Under the pieces are notes generated by a model, which searched no databases, was not told where the DNA came from, and saw only the letters and a list, made by a program, of their open reading frames with translations. The translations under genes and the position numbers were made by a program. 64,000 bases of DNA from NCBI RefSeq assembly GCF_014203665.1, contig NZ_JACHJN010000006.1, positions 434,001 through 498,000 on the forward strand. Reading direction: 5' to 3'. Below, piece by piece: positions 52,621-61,034 of the stretch. The DNA is from Saccharothrix tamanrassetensis. Its GTDB lineage: Bacteria > Actinomycetota > Actinomycetes > Mycobacteriales > Pseudonocardiaceae. Position 1 is the stretch's first letter; every line of letters starts with the position of its first letter.

Positions 52621-52954
52621 CTCCCGGTGCTGGTCAGCGTGGCGAAGATCCGAATGTCCAAGATCGACGCCACGCTTTTGCCAACGCTTGGCGACGGAGA
52701 CCCCTTGATCGCCTCCAGCGCGTCGGCAGCCCAGGGACCAACGGCCGTTCCCGAAGGACCGTGTCGGGTGGCCAAGCTGGTCGCGCGCAGCGCCGCACAG
52801 ACGGACATCAACCAGGCTGGCGGTGGTCGCATCGAGGAGTGAGCGCGCCGCCCCGCTGCGAGTGGAACCCTGCAGTGATTCCGGTCGATGCCGGCCCTTG
52901 CGGGCAGTCGGATCGAGTCTCAGCGGCGTTGCGTGCGGCGACTACGTTGGTCGG
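52621..52954. other. 334-bp spacer after tRNA-Met without a convincing gene
   Basis: Several short overlapping frames are open on both strands, among them one of 71 codons (52627-52842, plus). None shows family resemblance. Codon use is mixed. This is the place where an integrated element would begin, but no integrase, direct repeat of the tRNA 3' end or other hallmark was found by eye. Confidence 0.4.
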
Positions 52955-53593
52955 GTGACCGATGCGATCTCGGGTGAGGCGTTCGACGGTTGGAGACGGG
53001 CTCTTGAAGAGTTCACGTCGACCAAGGCTGCCGCGGAGGCCTGGAGGCATCGGCGGTATCGGTTCGCGCATCGGTTGGGCCGCGCGCTGACGGGTGTGCA
53101 GGCGGATGGGCCGCCGAGCATGACCGGCCATGTCCTGTACGGGGTGTGGCTGGACTGGGGTCTGCTGTACGTGGGGCAGACCGGTCAGTCGGAACGGCGA
53201 CTGCGGGACCTGGCAGTCGGGGAGAGCCACCACTTGGCGAACACGTTTCCACCTGAGATTTGGCACCGCGTCGTCGTGGTGGCCTGGCCGCGGTTGCCCG
53301 AAGCGGGTCCACTGACCGGTGTGCTCGATCCGCGCGAGGTCAGCTTGGCTTTGGAACACCGCTTGCAGTCGTGGCTCAAGCCGCTGGCGAATGCATCACG
53401 TAGGACGTCTGACGGTCGGTGGAGGCCCGTCGACTGGAGCAGGAGCAAGTCGGTGGGTGCCCGGATTGCCCCCCAGGTCGACAAGCTGTTCGAAGCTGTC
53501 CAAGAGGTCTGGGGCGAGGCGTCACAGACCGAGGTCGGCACGGTGACTGACGTCTACAGTGTGGCGTTTCCCGCCCAGCTTCTCCCGGACTAG
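52955..53593 (+). CDS. GIY-YIG-like nuclease domain protein
   Basis: A 212-residue protein. The middle contains a GIY-YIG-like core: YGVW (62-65), LLYVGQTGQSERRLRDL (YVG 72-74, with the following basic residues) and the candidate metal-binding Glu E134 in ALEHRLQSWLKP. The His-containing segment GESHHLANTFPPEIWHRVVVV lies between. N-terminal helices (1-55) are unlike known families. Nuclease activity is inferred and could have been lost. The gene faces a TIGR04141-type gene, with a large hairpin between. Confidence 0.65.
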   Translation: MTDAISGEAFDGWRRALEEFTSTKAAAEAWRHRRYRFAHRLGRALTGVQADGPPSMTGHVLYGVWLDWGLLYVGQTGQSERRLRDLAVGESHHLANTFPPEIWHRVVVVAWPRLPEAGPLTGVLDPREVSLALEHRLQSWLKPLANASRRTSDGRWRPVDWSRSKSVGARIAPQVDKLFEAVQEVWGEASQTEVGTVTDVYSVAFPAQLLPD

Positions 53594-53676
53594 CCAGAAA
53601 GATCACCGCCGCAGCAGTGACGGTGTTCGGTACCCATGATCACCACAACGCTTCGCCCACTTGTGAGGCCTTCGGG

Positions 53677-53732
53677 GACACCGGCGCAGCAACGCGACCT
53701 GTCAGGTCGGTGAGCGGAGCCGCGCCGGTGTC
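53677..53732. terminator. Compound hairpin between convergent island genes
   Basis: An outer perfect 11-bp stem GACACCGGCGC (53677-53687) / GCGCCGGTGTC (53722-53732), followed by TTTCC. It encloses a second dyad, GACCTG-T-CAGGTC (53696-53708). Position between two convergent genes favours a bidirectional terminator. A recombination site is a less likely reading. Confidence 0.6.
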
Positions 53733-53747
53733 TTTCCGATCAGGCCG

Positions 53748-55400
53748 CTATGCCGCCTGTTCGTCCGCCGACCGCACCGCCCGGCTGCCCTTCCCCTTGG
53801 CGGTGAACGGGATGTCGGCGAACTGCAACGTGATGCCGTGGTGGTGCATGTCTTCGTTGAGCCGCAACAAATCGACCATCGACAGCGTGAACAGCTGCTC
53901 GACGTCCCACTGCCGTCCGGCGACCGCCAGCACGACCACCCGCGGTCGCTTCGTGATGCGGCGCCGGTCGTCGATCAGGTGCACCTTCGCATCCAGTTGC
54001 TCCAGCGCCTCCGGCTCCAGGCGCTGGGCCCAAGCCGACACGCGCGCCTGGGTGAACAGGTGACTTGCGGCCGTGGCGCGTGCCAGCCACTTGACGTGCA
54101 CCACCTCGTCCTTCGGCCCGATCACGTCGGCCAGCTCGAACCTCGGGTGCATCGGCGTGTGCGCGAGACTCTTGTCCAGGCAGAGGTAACCGTCCTGGAG
54201 CGCAACCTTCTCGCAGTAGCGGTGCTCGTCGTCCTGCTCGCCGGTCGGCGTCCAGAGCGGGAACTCCAGGTCGCTCTTGTTCGCCACCAGCTCGGCCACC
54301 TGGCTCCGCACCTGCCGCACGGCATCCTGCCCGATCTCGTACCACCGCCCCTGGTGCAGGCAGTAGGTGTGGGTGCCGATCGTGGTCTCGAACGCCACCC
54401 ACCGGTCCATCGGGATGGGGTTGGTGAGGAACTCCTGGCCGTGCTCGTCGGCGCACGGCATCAGGCGGCTCACCTTCAGCTCGCTGACCCGCGCCGACAG
54501 CGGGATCCTGGCGAACCGCTCCGAGATGGCCTCGATGTCGAGGTCGGCGTCGAGCTCGACGGGGCCGTAACCACCGGCGTCGTTGGTGTAGAAGGAGTTC
54601 GCCTCGTCCATGGCCGACGCCGCCGCGGTCGGCCAGCACAGGCCGAGCGGACCGAACTGCTCGTCACCGCCGAGGGCGACGGCCAAGCGGCCCTCCAGGT
54701 CGGGCACCAACGGGTCGTTGTCACCGAGCGGACGCACCTGGGAGATGAAGCGGAGGGGCGAGTCCTCGTCGCTCTGCTCCACGATGCGGCAGATCTCCTC
54801 CAGGTCGGCCAGGAACGTCTCGGGCGAGTTGCCGATCTGGATGTTCAACGAGTCGCCCGCCCGGATCTGGAACGGTTTGCCGTCCGTGGCCTCGTGGTAG
54901 GTCAGACCCTCCATGTCCGCCTTGCCGGTGATCCGCGTGACCAGCTCGCCGGCCTGATCGATGCGGAAGCCCGGCACCGTGCTGCCGGAGGGGAACGACA
55001 CCTGGCGGTTGCGGGCGGAGATGTCGAGCAAGCTGCTGCTGACCGCGCGCAGCTTGGTCGGGTCGAGCCGGCGGATGGCGTAGAGGAGGCCGAACCCCTC
55101 GTCCAACCGCAGGTCGTCGAGCAGGTAGCGCCCACCGCCGAAGGCGGCGACCATCATCCACTTGCGGACCGGTACGAGGATGACGGCGAAGGGCGCGTAG
55201 CTCGCGAGTTCCAACTGCTCGCCGGTGATCCCGGCGACGTGCTTGCCCCACGAGGCAGCGTCGACGGCGCGGACACCGGCGACCAGGTGGGACTTCACTC
55301 CGGCGATCACCACCGGGCCGTCGTACTCGGGGATCACCCCTTCGGGGAAGGTGAGGTAGTTCCGGGGAGACATGCCACCGATGAACCGGTAGATCGTCAT
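53748..55400 (-). CDS. TIGR04141/DUF6119-type sporadically distributed protein
   Basis: A 550-residue soluble protein. Length and segments such as TKLRAVSSSLLDISARNRQVSFPSGSTVPGFRID, VTRITGKADMEGLTYHEATDGKPFQIRAGDSLNIQ and VHLIDDRRRITKRPRVVVLAVAG fit the family called sporadically distributed protein, TIGR04141. No catalytic motif is recognised. Patchy distribution and association with variable regions suggest a role in conflict or defence, which is inference. ATG 55400 matches the short family N-terminus (TIYRFIGG). Confidence 0.72.
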   Translation of the reverse strand: MTIYRFIGGMSPRNYLTFPEGVIPEYDGPVVIAGVKSHLVAGVRAVDAASWGKHVAGITGEQLELASYAPFAVILVPVRKWMMVAAFGGGRYLLDDLRLDEGFGLLYAIRRLDPTKLRAVSSSLLDISARNRQVSFPSGSTVPGFRIDQAGELVTRITGKADMEGLTYHEATDGKPFQIRAGDSLNIQIGNSPETFLADLEEICRIVEQSDEDSPLRFISQVRPLGDNDPLVPDLEGRLAVALGGDEQFGPLGLCWPTAAASAMDEANSFYTNDAGGYGPVELDADLDIEAISERFARIPLSARVSELKVSRLMPCADEHGQEFLTNPIPMDRWVAFETTIGTHTYCLHQGRWYEIGQDAVRQVRSQVAELVANKSDLEFPLWTPTGEQDDEHRYCEKVALQDGYLCLDKSLAHTPMHPRFELADVIGPKDEVVHVKWLARATAASHLFTQARVSAWAQRLEPEALEQLDAKVHLIDDRRRITKRPRVVVLAVAGRQWDVEQLFTLSMVDLLRLNEDMHHHGITLQFADIPFTAKGKGSRAVRSADEQAA

Positions 55401-55878
55401 CGGGGCACAGGGAAGAGGCTGACGAGACAAGACGAAGATCCTTTTCTGGGACCGCACCGGGCGAAAGCCGAAGTCGGGAGAGGGCCCTGGAACCGCGCGT
55501 TGCGGCGGTGTTGAGCGAGAAGCTGACGGAGATGTCCGCGAACGCGGACTCAGGTGCATACGCCGAGGCGGGTGACGGCGAGTCGAGGCACGTGGCGATC
55601 GCGCACGGCGGCGATCCCCAGGGTGACGACCGACCACCGGCCGAGCAGCAGCACGACTGCGAGCAGGCCGGACACGGCCAGACCGAGCAGTACTCGCATC
55701 CGGTGGTGCAAAGCGACGACGCTGGGGCGGCTTCCGCGCCGGACCGACAGTCCGCAGGTGGGCTGCGGTTCGCGCAGTAGGTGGTCCGGCGCAGGTACGC
55801 GGTGGAGGGCGAGGCCCGCCCGAACGCCCGTACAGGCGAACTCACCCAGCTGTGCGTGCTCGAAACCTAGGCGGATTG

Positions 55879-55896
55879 GTGTAGACCGCTCTACAC
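55879..55896. promoter_or_regulatory. GTGTAGA-CCGC-TCTACAC dyad
   Basis: A perfect 7-bp inverted repeat with a 4-nt spacer, the size of TetR/GntR-type operators. It lies about 180 bp upstream of the possible 49-residue minus-strand gene ending at 55550. The regulator is unknown. Confidence 0.45.
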
Positions 55897-55958
55897 TCAA
55901 CAGTTGTTCCTCCGATCAGTCTTCTGGTTGCTATGCCAGGGGGACGTGGTGGGACGCC

Positions 55959-55988
55959 TGCGGTCCCCTGCGCCAACAGGGGACCGCA
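55959..55988. terminator. 12-bp perfect hairpin, terminator-like
   Basis: TGCGGTCCCCTG (55959-55970), loop CGCCAA, CAGGGGACCGCA (55977-55988), followed on the plus strand by TCTGTATTTC. A strong stem with a modest U-rich tail. There is no clear plus-strand gene upstream, so it may be a relic or belong to a small RNA. Confidence 0.5.
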
Positions 55989-56548
55989 TCTGTATTTCAG
56001 GCACCGTGTGTGACGGTGCCGCCAAGAATGCCGGCCCTAACGAGTTACGACATCACTTCTGATGAACCGCTGCGCCGAGCGGCCCCTATGAGCGTCGAAC
56101 GGCAGCTGAACATCCATCCGATCGTGTCCGGCATAAGCCCATTCAGGTGGCATTCGGATACCGTCAGGTTCTCTACTCCGTAGTTCGCGTGGAATGACAA
56201 CGCTGTCCGTCACACGATCGGGTGACGAAAATCCGAGAGTTTTTCATCAAAATTTCTGGGGCACATGGAATGCCACTCAGGGTAGAGCTGTCAGCATTTC
56301 GGCTATATGCTTGACCGATCGAGTGAAGATCATCTTGGACCGTTCGTCGCTCCGGAGAAGGCGCTCGTCGTCGCGTGCAGTTCGGCGCGCCGCACGGCCA
56401 TCCTGACGTGCGCTGGTGGGTCGATGACAGGCGAAACGCCCGCACTCGACACCAGACGGCTTCGCCGCTGAGGCACGTTGACAGACGACCGATTCGCTGT
56501 GGTCGGACCACACCGATCTGTCGGGTATCCGTTGGAGTGGCCGGCAGA

Positions 56549-57235
56549 TCAGCCCAGGTGGATGCCGCCGTGCACCTCGCCCGCCTGCACCCCGTTGAAA
56601 GACCCGTTGACAACGTTCACCACCCGCCCGCCCGGCGGGGAAGCGGGGGGTTCGGCGGGGCCGGGCTTGTGGGGATCGCAGCCGGGTACGCGAACCCACG
56701 CGGTGTCGGCGAATTCCTTGTCACGAACGGCAAGCGGGCTGAAGTCGGTTCGGCGTACGTGGCGGGTGTAGTCGCCGCCGAACACCGCGCGCAACGCTCC
56801 GTCGGACACGATCAGCGCGGTGTTCATCCCGTCGCACCTGGCCACGAGTTCCTTGAACACCGACGCGTTCAGCAACCGGCTGAGGGCGATCTTCGGCGCG
56901 TAGAGGCCCGGCTGCGCGCCCACCGGGCCGATCTCCACCGCCAGGCGCAATCGGATGTCGGGCTTGCGGTGCCGGTTGTGCTGCGCCGCCAGCCCGTCCA
57001 GGTGGTGCGCCGCGTCCAGCACCGCGCCCAACCGCCTGCTCGGCAACGTCAGCAGCGCACCGTCCCCGGTCGGTTCCCACTCCACCACGTCGGCTCGCCC
57101 GATCCCCGCCGTGGCGAGTGCGTCGCGGACCATCTCGGCCACCGCTCCGTGCACGGTGTTGAGGTGGTACCCCTCGTTGCGCGCCGAACCCACCACGTCC
57201 ACGCCCAGCAGCGCCCGGTGCTCAGGAACCTCCAT
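56549..57235 (-). CDS. Class III nucleotidyl cyclase-like protein with C-terminal RHIM-like motif
   Basis: A 228-residue protein. The catalytic-fold segment starts ALLGVDVVGSAR (D13, first metal Asp), continues VVEWEPTGDGALLTLP (D58, second metal Asp) and RLRLAVEIGPVG, the order of class III adenylyl/guanylyl cyclases. After a Pro-rich linker (190-203) the protein ends in VVNVVNGSFNGVQAGEVHGG plus IHLG. This tail (204-228) resembles the V-Q-x-G core of RHIM and of RHIM-like bacterial amyloid signalling motifs. It follows a Crp-type gene by 53 bp on the same strand. Cyclase activity and assembly by the tail are inferred. Confidence 0.78.
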   Translation of the reverse strand: MEVPEHRALLGVDVVGSARNEGYHLNTVHGAVAEMVRDALATAGIGRADVVEWEPTGDGALLTLPSRRLGAVLDAAHHLDGLAAQHNRHRKPDIRLRLAVEIGPVGAQPGLYAPKIALSRLLNASVFKELVARCDGMNTALIVSDGALRAVFGGDYTRHVRRTDFSPLAVRDKEFADTAWVRVPGCDPHKPGPAEPPASPPGGRVVNVVNGSFNGVQAGEVHGGIHLG

Positions 57236-57288
57236 GCGGGTGATTTTCCGCCCGGCTCGGGCGGTGTTCTCCCTGATACTGCGGGGTT

Positions 57289-57930
57289 TCAGCGGTCCAG
57301 TGCACGGGCCAGCGCCGCCGGGTCGGTGAGGATGAAGCACAGCCGCGCGGTGCGCAGCAGGCCCTTGGCGCGCAACGCGCCCAGCGCGGTCTCCACGCTC
57401 TTCTCGGACGCGGCGACGGCGTCCGCCAGGTCACGCTGGCTCAGCCCGTCCAGCCGCAGGCCGGCGTCGGTCGGCCGACCCAGTTCCGTCACCCACTTGA
57501 GGAGCACGGACGCCACCCGTGCCGGCACCTCCCGGGTCTGCGCCAGCTGGCGCTCGTCGGCGTCGCGCTGCCGCTTGAGGCTGGTCTGGTCGACCAGGGC
57601 GCTCACGTCGTAGCTCTGCGCGCGCAGCCGCAGGAACGCGCTGGCGGCCAGGTGCACGGCGCGGCCGGGGGACAGCGCGATGACGTGCGCGCTGCGCGGC
57701 CGCCCGTTGATCACCCCGAGCTCGCCGATCAGGTCACCCGGTCCGAGCAGGCTGACCAGCGGTTCCACCCCGAAACCGGGCAGCACCGCCTTCAGCAGGC
57801 CGGCTTCGACGAGCAGCACCTCGTCACTGGTGGTGCCGGCGGTGATCAGCCGTTCGCCCTTGCGGAACGGCGCGGACCGCCCGGCGGCGCGGATCTCCGC
57901 TCGGCCCCGGTCGGGAGCGTGGTCGGGCAT
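57289..57930 (-). CDS. Crp/Fnr family cyclic-nucleotide-binding regulator
   Basis: A 213-residue protein. The N-terminal cyclic-nucleotide-binding barrel contains the phosphate-binding cassette GPGDLIGELGVINGRPRSA (E70 and R79-S80 at the positions that hold cNMP ribose and phosphate). The C-terminal HTH_Crp is LSQRDLADAVAASEKSVETALGALRAKGLL. It is co-oriented with the nucleotidyl cyclase-like gene downstream, so the pair may form a local cNMP signalling unit. It lies 21 bp from the end of the HxlR gene, on the same strand. Confidence 0.85.
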   Translation of the reverse strand: MPDHAPDRGRAEIRAAGRSAPFRKGERLITAGTTSDEVLLVEAGLLKAVLPGFGVEPLVSLLGPGDLIGELGVINGRPRSAHVIALSPGRAVHLAASAFLRLRAQSYDVSALVDQTSLKRQRDADERQLAQTREVPARVASVLLKWVTELGRPTDAGLRLDGLSQRDLADAVAASEKSVETALGALRAKGLLRTARLCFILTDPAALARALDR

Positions 57931-57951
57931 GGCGCACCATCGTGCCGACCG

Positions 57952-58338
57952 TCACCCGTGCCGGGGGTGGTTATCCGCCGTGTTCACACGTTCAGGTGAG
58001 AGGTGTGCGCGCCGCGCCTCGATCCCGGGGCGGTTCCGGGCGCCCCACTCGCCCAACGGCTCCAGCGCCTCGTTGAGCGACCGGCCCAGCTCGGTCAGCG
58101 AGTACTCCACCCTCGGCACGACCTCGGCGTAGGTGCGGCGGTGCACCAGCTCGTCCGCCGCCAGTTCGCGCAATTGCTGGATCAGCACTTTCTCGCTCAC
58201 CCCGGACAGGTCCCGCTTCAATTCCCCGAAGCGCTTGCCGCCGGTGGACAGCGACCACAGGATGAGCACTTTCCACTTGCCGTCGATCACGTCGACGGCC
58301 GCGTCGACACCGCACGCGTACGGCCGTTTCTGCTTCAT
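57952..58338 (-). CDS. HxlR family transcriptional regulator
   Basis: A 128-residue winged-helix protein. KQKRPYACGVDAAVDVIDGKWKVLILWSLSTGGKRFGELKRDLSGVSEKVLIQQLRELAADELVHRR is the HxlR pattern, with Cys9 near the N-terminus, a position used for redox or electrophile sensing in relatives. It is divergent from a dehydrogenase gene, the usual target arrangement, with TGGTTAC repeats between. Confidence 0.93.
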   Translation of the reverse strand: MKQKRPYACGVDAAVDVIDGKWKVLILWSLSTGGKRFGELKRDLSGVSEKVLIQQLRELAADELVHRRTYAEVVPRVEYSLTELGRSLNEALEPLGEWGARNRPGIEARRAHLSPERVNTADNHPRHG

Positions 58339-58351
58339 CCGCGGAACCCCC

Positions 58352-58376
58352 TGGTTACTCCGAGGTGCGTGGTTAC
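58352..58376. promoter_or_regulatory. Direct repeats TGGTTAC in the hxlR-dehydrogenase divergent region
   Basis: TGGTTAC at 58352-58358 and again at 58370-58376, 18 bp apart, between the divergent HxlR and dehydrogenase genes. The second copy extends to the small palindrome GGTTACC. A candidate HxlR-binding site, inferred from position. Confidence 0.4.
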
Positions 58377-58425
58377 CTTTTTGTGCCTACTTGATCAGTC
58401 TGAGCACCCTGGTGACGATAGTGCG

Positions 58426-59301
58426 GTGATCAACGAACAACCAAGGCAGCCGGTGACCGTGCTCGGTCTCGGCCTGATGGGCACGGCGCTCGCGGACGCG
58501 TTCCGGCGCGCCGGTCACCCCACGACGGTGTGGACGCGATCGGACCGACCCGGACCGGACGGCACCACCAGGGCCGCCACGGCGGCGGAGGCGGTGGCCG
58601 CGAGCCCGCTGGTGGTGGCGTGCGTGCTGGACTACCGCGCGGTGGAGGAGGTGTTGGCCGGCGGGCTGACCGGCAAGGCGGTGGTCAACCTGACCACCGG
58701 CACGCCCGAACAAGCCCGGGCGATGGCCCCGCAGGTCGTCGACCGGGGCGCCGAGTACCTCGACGGCGGCATCATGGCGAACCCGGCGGCAATCGGCTCG
58801 CCGTCCGCCTCGATCCTCTACAGCGGTTCAGCGGACGCTTTCCAGGCGAACGAGCGGACGCTCGCCGCGCTGGGCGCGTCGAAGTACCTCGGCGCGGACC
58901 CCGGTTCGGCCGCGCTGCACGACGCCGCGCTGCTCGGCATCATGTATTCGGCGGTGGCCGGATTCCTCCAGGCGGTCGCACTGGTGGGCCGGGAAGAAGT
59001 GTCCGCGGTGGAATTCACCCCGCTCGCCCAGGAAATGCTCGCCGCCACCGCGTCTTTCCTGCCGTCGATGGCCGCGCAGGTGGACAGCGGCGAGTTCACC
59101 AGTAGCGAGGCCCGGTTGGACATGCAGCTGTCCGCCGTCGAGCACCTCGTCCACGCCGGTCGGGTGCGGGGCGTCGACACCACGATCCTGGAGCACGTGA
59201 AGTCGCTCATGGCGGGCGCGATCGCGGCCGGGCACGCCGCCTCGGACTTCGGCGCGGTGATCGACCTGCTCCGGAAGCCCCGACCGCTCGCCGGCGGGTG
59301 A
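58426..59301 (+). CDS. NAD(P)-dependent dehydrogenase, 6-phosphogluconate/imine reductase-like
   Basis: A 291-residue beta-hydroxyacid dehydrogenase-type protein. The Rossmann dinucleotide motif is VTVLGLGLMGTALADAFRRAGH, followed by TVWTRS (an R/S pair after strand 2 that favours NADPH) and NLTTGTPEQARAMA. The C-terminal helical domain matches imine reductase-like and NADPH-binding family members. The catalytic Lys of true hydroxyisobutyrate dehydrogenases is not evident. Expression is likely under the divergent HxlR regulator. Confidence 0.88.
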   Translation: MINEQPRQPVTVLGLGLMGTALADAFRRAGHPTTVWTRSDRPGPDGTTRAATAAEAVAASPLVVACVLDYRAVEEVLAGGLTGKAVVNLTTGTPEQARAMAPQVVDRGAEYLDGGIMANPAAIGSPSASILYSGSADAFQANERTLAALGASKYLGADPGSAALHDAALLGIMYSAVAGFLQAVALVGREEVSAVEFTPLAQEMLAATASFLPSMAAQVDSGEFTSSEARLDMQLSAVEHLVHAGRVRGVDTTILEHVKSLMAGAIAAGHAASDFGAVIDLLRKPRPLAGG

Positions 59302-59398
59302 TGAGGCCCGGTGGGGTCACCGGACCGCGCCCGCAGGCTCCCGGATCGTGGTGTTGATGCGATCCTCCGGCGAGAAATCGTCGTGCCCCGCCGGAAAG

Positions 59399-60493
59399 TC
59401 AGTCGACGCACGGGATGCCGTCCGTTGCCGGCGGGGCGGTGGTGGTGGACGTGCTCGGCGGGGCGGGCTTGGACGACGACGGTTTCGGTGGGGCGACCCG
59501 GCCCAGCGCCACGTCCACGGCGGCCCGCATCGCCTCCTCGCCGTCCTTGTCCGGGTGACCGGTGATCGGCAGGGTCAGGAACCGCACGCCGGTCACCTTC
59601 CCGCCCAGGTCGAGCACGTCCCAGCCGTCGGAGAGCACCACGTTCCGCTTCGCCACGTCCACCACCGGCCCGAGCGCGACCAGGCCGTGCTCCTTCGCGC
59701 GGTTCAGCACCGCCTTCAGGAACGCCTGCTGCCGGCGGGTGCGGTCCAGGTCGCCGTGGGGCAGGCCGTGCCGCTGCCGCACGAAGGCCAGCGCCTGCGC
59801 CGCGCCCAGCCGCTGCCGCCCGGCCGGGAAGTCGGCGCCGGAGAACTGGAGGTCGGAGGTCGCCTTCTTCAGGCACACCTCCACGCCGTCCAACGCTCCC
59901 GCCAGGTGGTAGAAGCCGGCCAGGCTGAGTTCCGCCAACGCGTCCACCGGCACGCCCGCGAACTCGCGCACCGTCTCCACCTGCGCCCGTCGCCCGGCTT
60001 CGCGGCCCCGCCACTCCAGCTCCGCCGCGTCGTACCCGCCCTCGGCGACCAGCCGCTCCTCCTCGGCTTCCTTGGCCCGGCCGTACGCCTCCTTGATCTT
60101 CTCCCGAGGCGTGCCGGGCACCCCGTGCAGCAGGGCGTAGTTGTCCCGTGGCACGGACATCGCCGTCGCGGGCGACCCGTCGGACGGCACGTGCACCAGG
60201 ATCAGCGTGTTCGCGTTGTACCCGCCCCGGTCGACGTCGCCGGCGTGCAGTTCGGCCAACACCTCGTCGGACGGAGCGCCGCCGTCCAGGTCCCGCCGGG
60301 TGGTCAGACCGATCAGCAGCACGGTGAACCCGTTCTCGGAACGGGGCGCGTCCGCCGGGATGGCGTGCGACCGCCGCACGCCGGTGTCCAGGTCGCGGTA
60401 AGTGGTCCAGGCCACTCCGGAGGCCACCAGGACCGCCACGGCCAGGGCCGTCCACGTGGTCCTGGCCGCGACCAGTGAGAACTTGCGCAACAT
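59399..60493 (-). CDS. LytR-CpsA-Psr (LCP) family cell-wall ligase
   Basis: A 364-residue protein with an N-terminal membrane anchor (about residues 11-32) and an extracytoplasmic LCP domain. FTVLLIGLTTRRDLDG, NANTLILVHVPSDGSPATAMSVPRDNYALL and LDRTRRQQAFLKAVLNRA contain the Asp and Arg residues binding the polyprenyl pyrophosphate. LCP enzymes attach glycopolymers such as arabinogalactan or teichoic acids to peptidoglycan. The start MLRKFSL is chosen for the anchor. A Ser/Thr/Pro-rich tail ends the protein. It is divergent from the glycosyltransferase operon. Confidence 0.9.
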   Translation of the reverse strand: MLRKFSLVAARTTWTALAVAVLVASGVAWTTYRDLDTGVRRSHAIPADAPRSENGFTVLLIGLTTRRDLDGGAPSDEVLAELHAGDVDRGGYNANTLILVHVPSDGSPATAMSVPRDNYALLHGVPGTPREKIKEAYGRAKEAEEERLVAEGGYDAAELEWRGREAGRRAQVETVREFAGVPVDALAELSLAGFYHLAGALDGVEVCLKKATSDLQFSGADFPAGRQRLGAAQALAFVRQRHGLPHGDLDRTRRQQAFLKAVLNRAKEHGLVALGPVVDVAKRNVVLSDGWDVLDLGGKVTGVRFLTLPITGHPDKDGEEAMRAAVDVALGRVAPPKPSSSKPAPPSTSTTTAPPATDGIPCVD

Positions 60494-60543
60494 CGGTACC
60501 CCCCGGTCGCGTAGCCTATGGCCGTCCAGACGCTGGGGGCTGC

Positions 60544-60948
60544 GTGGTCGACCGGATCTCACACCTGCCGAGCCTGGCCGCCCTCGCGGTGTCGGCGGTG
60601 TTCACCGGGGTGGGGATCTGGCTCGACGGCGAGCGACCCGGCTGGCTGTTCGGCGTCCTGCTGGTGGCGGGAACGGTGTTCGCGGCCGCGACGGTGCGGC
60701 CGGTGGGGCTGTGGACGGTCGTGCCCGCGCCGCCGGTGCTGTGCGTCGGCTTGGTGGTCGGGGTGGCTGCCTCCGGGGGGAAGTCGTTGCGGGAGTTGGC
60801 TGTCGCGGCCGCGCCGCTCGTGATCCGGGTGTTCCCGTCGATGGCGGTCGCGGTCGGGGCAGGGGTGGTCGTGGCGGCTGTGCGCGTGGGGGGAACGTGG
60901 TGGCAAAGCAGGTCTTCGTCGACGAGACGGGTAGGCGCAGGGGGCTGA
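60544..60948 (+). CDS. DUF6542-like membrane protein
   Basis: A 134-residue membrane protein with four predicted helices (for example LAALAVSAVFTGVGIWL, LFGVLLVAGTVFAAATV, VLCVGLVVGVAASGG, MAVAVGAGVVVAAVRV). The first gene of a three-gene operon with a 44-residue protein and a glycosyltransferase. GTG 60544 was chosen, and the start is not certain. Function is unknown; a link to envelope polysaccharide export or synthesis is inferred. Confidence 0.72.
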   Translation: MVDRISHLPSLAALAVSAVFTGVGIWLDGERPGWLFGVLLVAGTVFAAATVRPVGLWTVVPAPPVLCVGLVVGVAASGGKSLRELAVAAAPLVIRVFPSMAVAVGAGVVVAAVRVGGTWWQSRSSSTRRVGAGG

Positions 60949-61034
60949 TGGGCGTGCTCGGCATCGCCCTCGCGCTGGGGTTGCTGGGCTTCACCGGGGT
61001 GATCGTGGCCACTGTGTTCGAGCACCTGCGATGA
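60900..61034 (+). CDS. 44-residue single-helix membrane protein
   Basis: VAKQVFVDETGRRRGLMGVLGI continues into a hydrophobic helix (ALALGLLGFTGVIVATVF) and ends EHLR. It overlaps the end of the DUF6542-like gene by 49 bp and the start of the glycosyltransferase gene by 4 bp (ATGA), so expression of all three is coupled. The small protein probably assists the large synthase in the membrane, which is inference. Confidence 0.68.
   Translation: MAKQVFVDETGRRRGLMGVLGIALALGLLGFTGVIVATVFEHLR

Larger units (their letters stand above)
55401..56548. other. 1.1-kb stretch without confident genes, partly AT-richer
   Basis: Between the TIGR04141 and cyclase genes. 56000-56400 is visibly less GC-rich than the surroundings (for example around 56225-56260). 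Open frames lack family resemblance. The best candidate is a minus-strand frame ending at 55550, where an ATG at 55699 would give a 49-residue single-helix protein (VLLGLAVSGLLAVVLLLG). A palindrome (55879) and a strong hairpin (55959) are listed separately. The stretch looks like remnants of transferred DNA. Confidence 0.45.

Noticed and set aside
52621-52954. Integrase remnant next to tRNA-Met
   Set aside because: None of the frames shows tyrosine or serine recombinase motifs, and no repeat of the tRNA 3' end was seen by eye within the following 4 kb.
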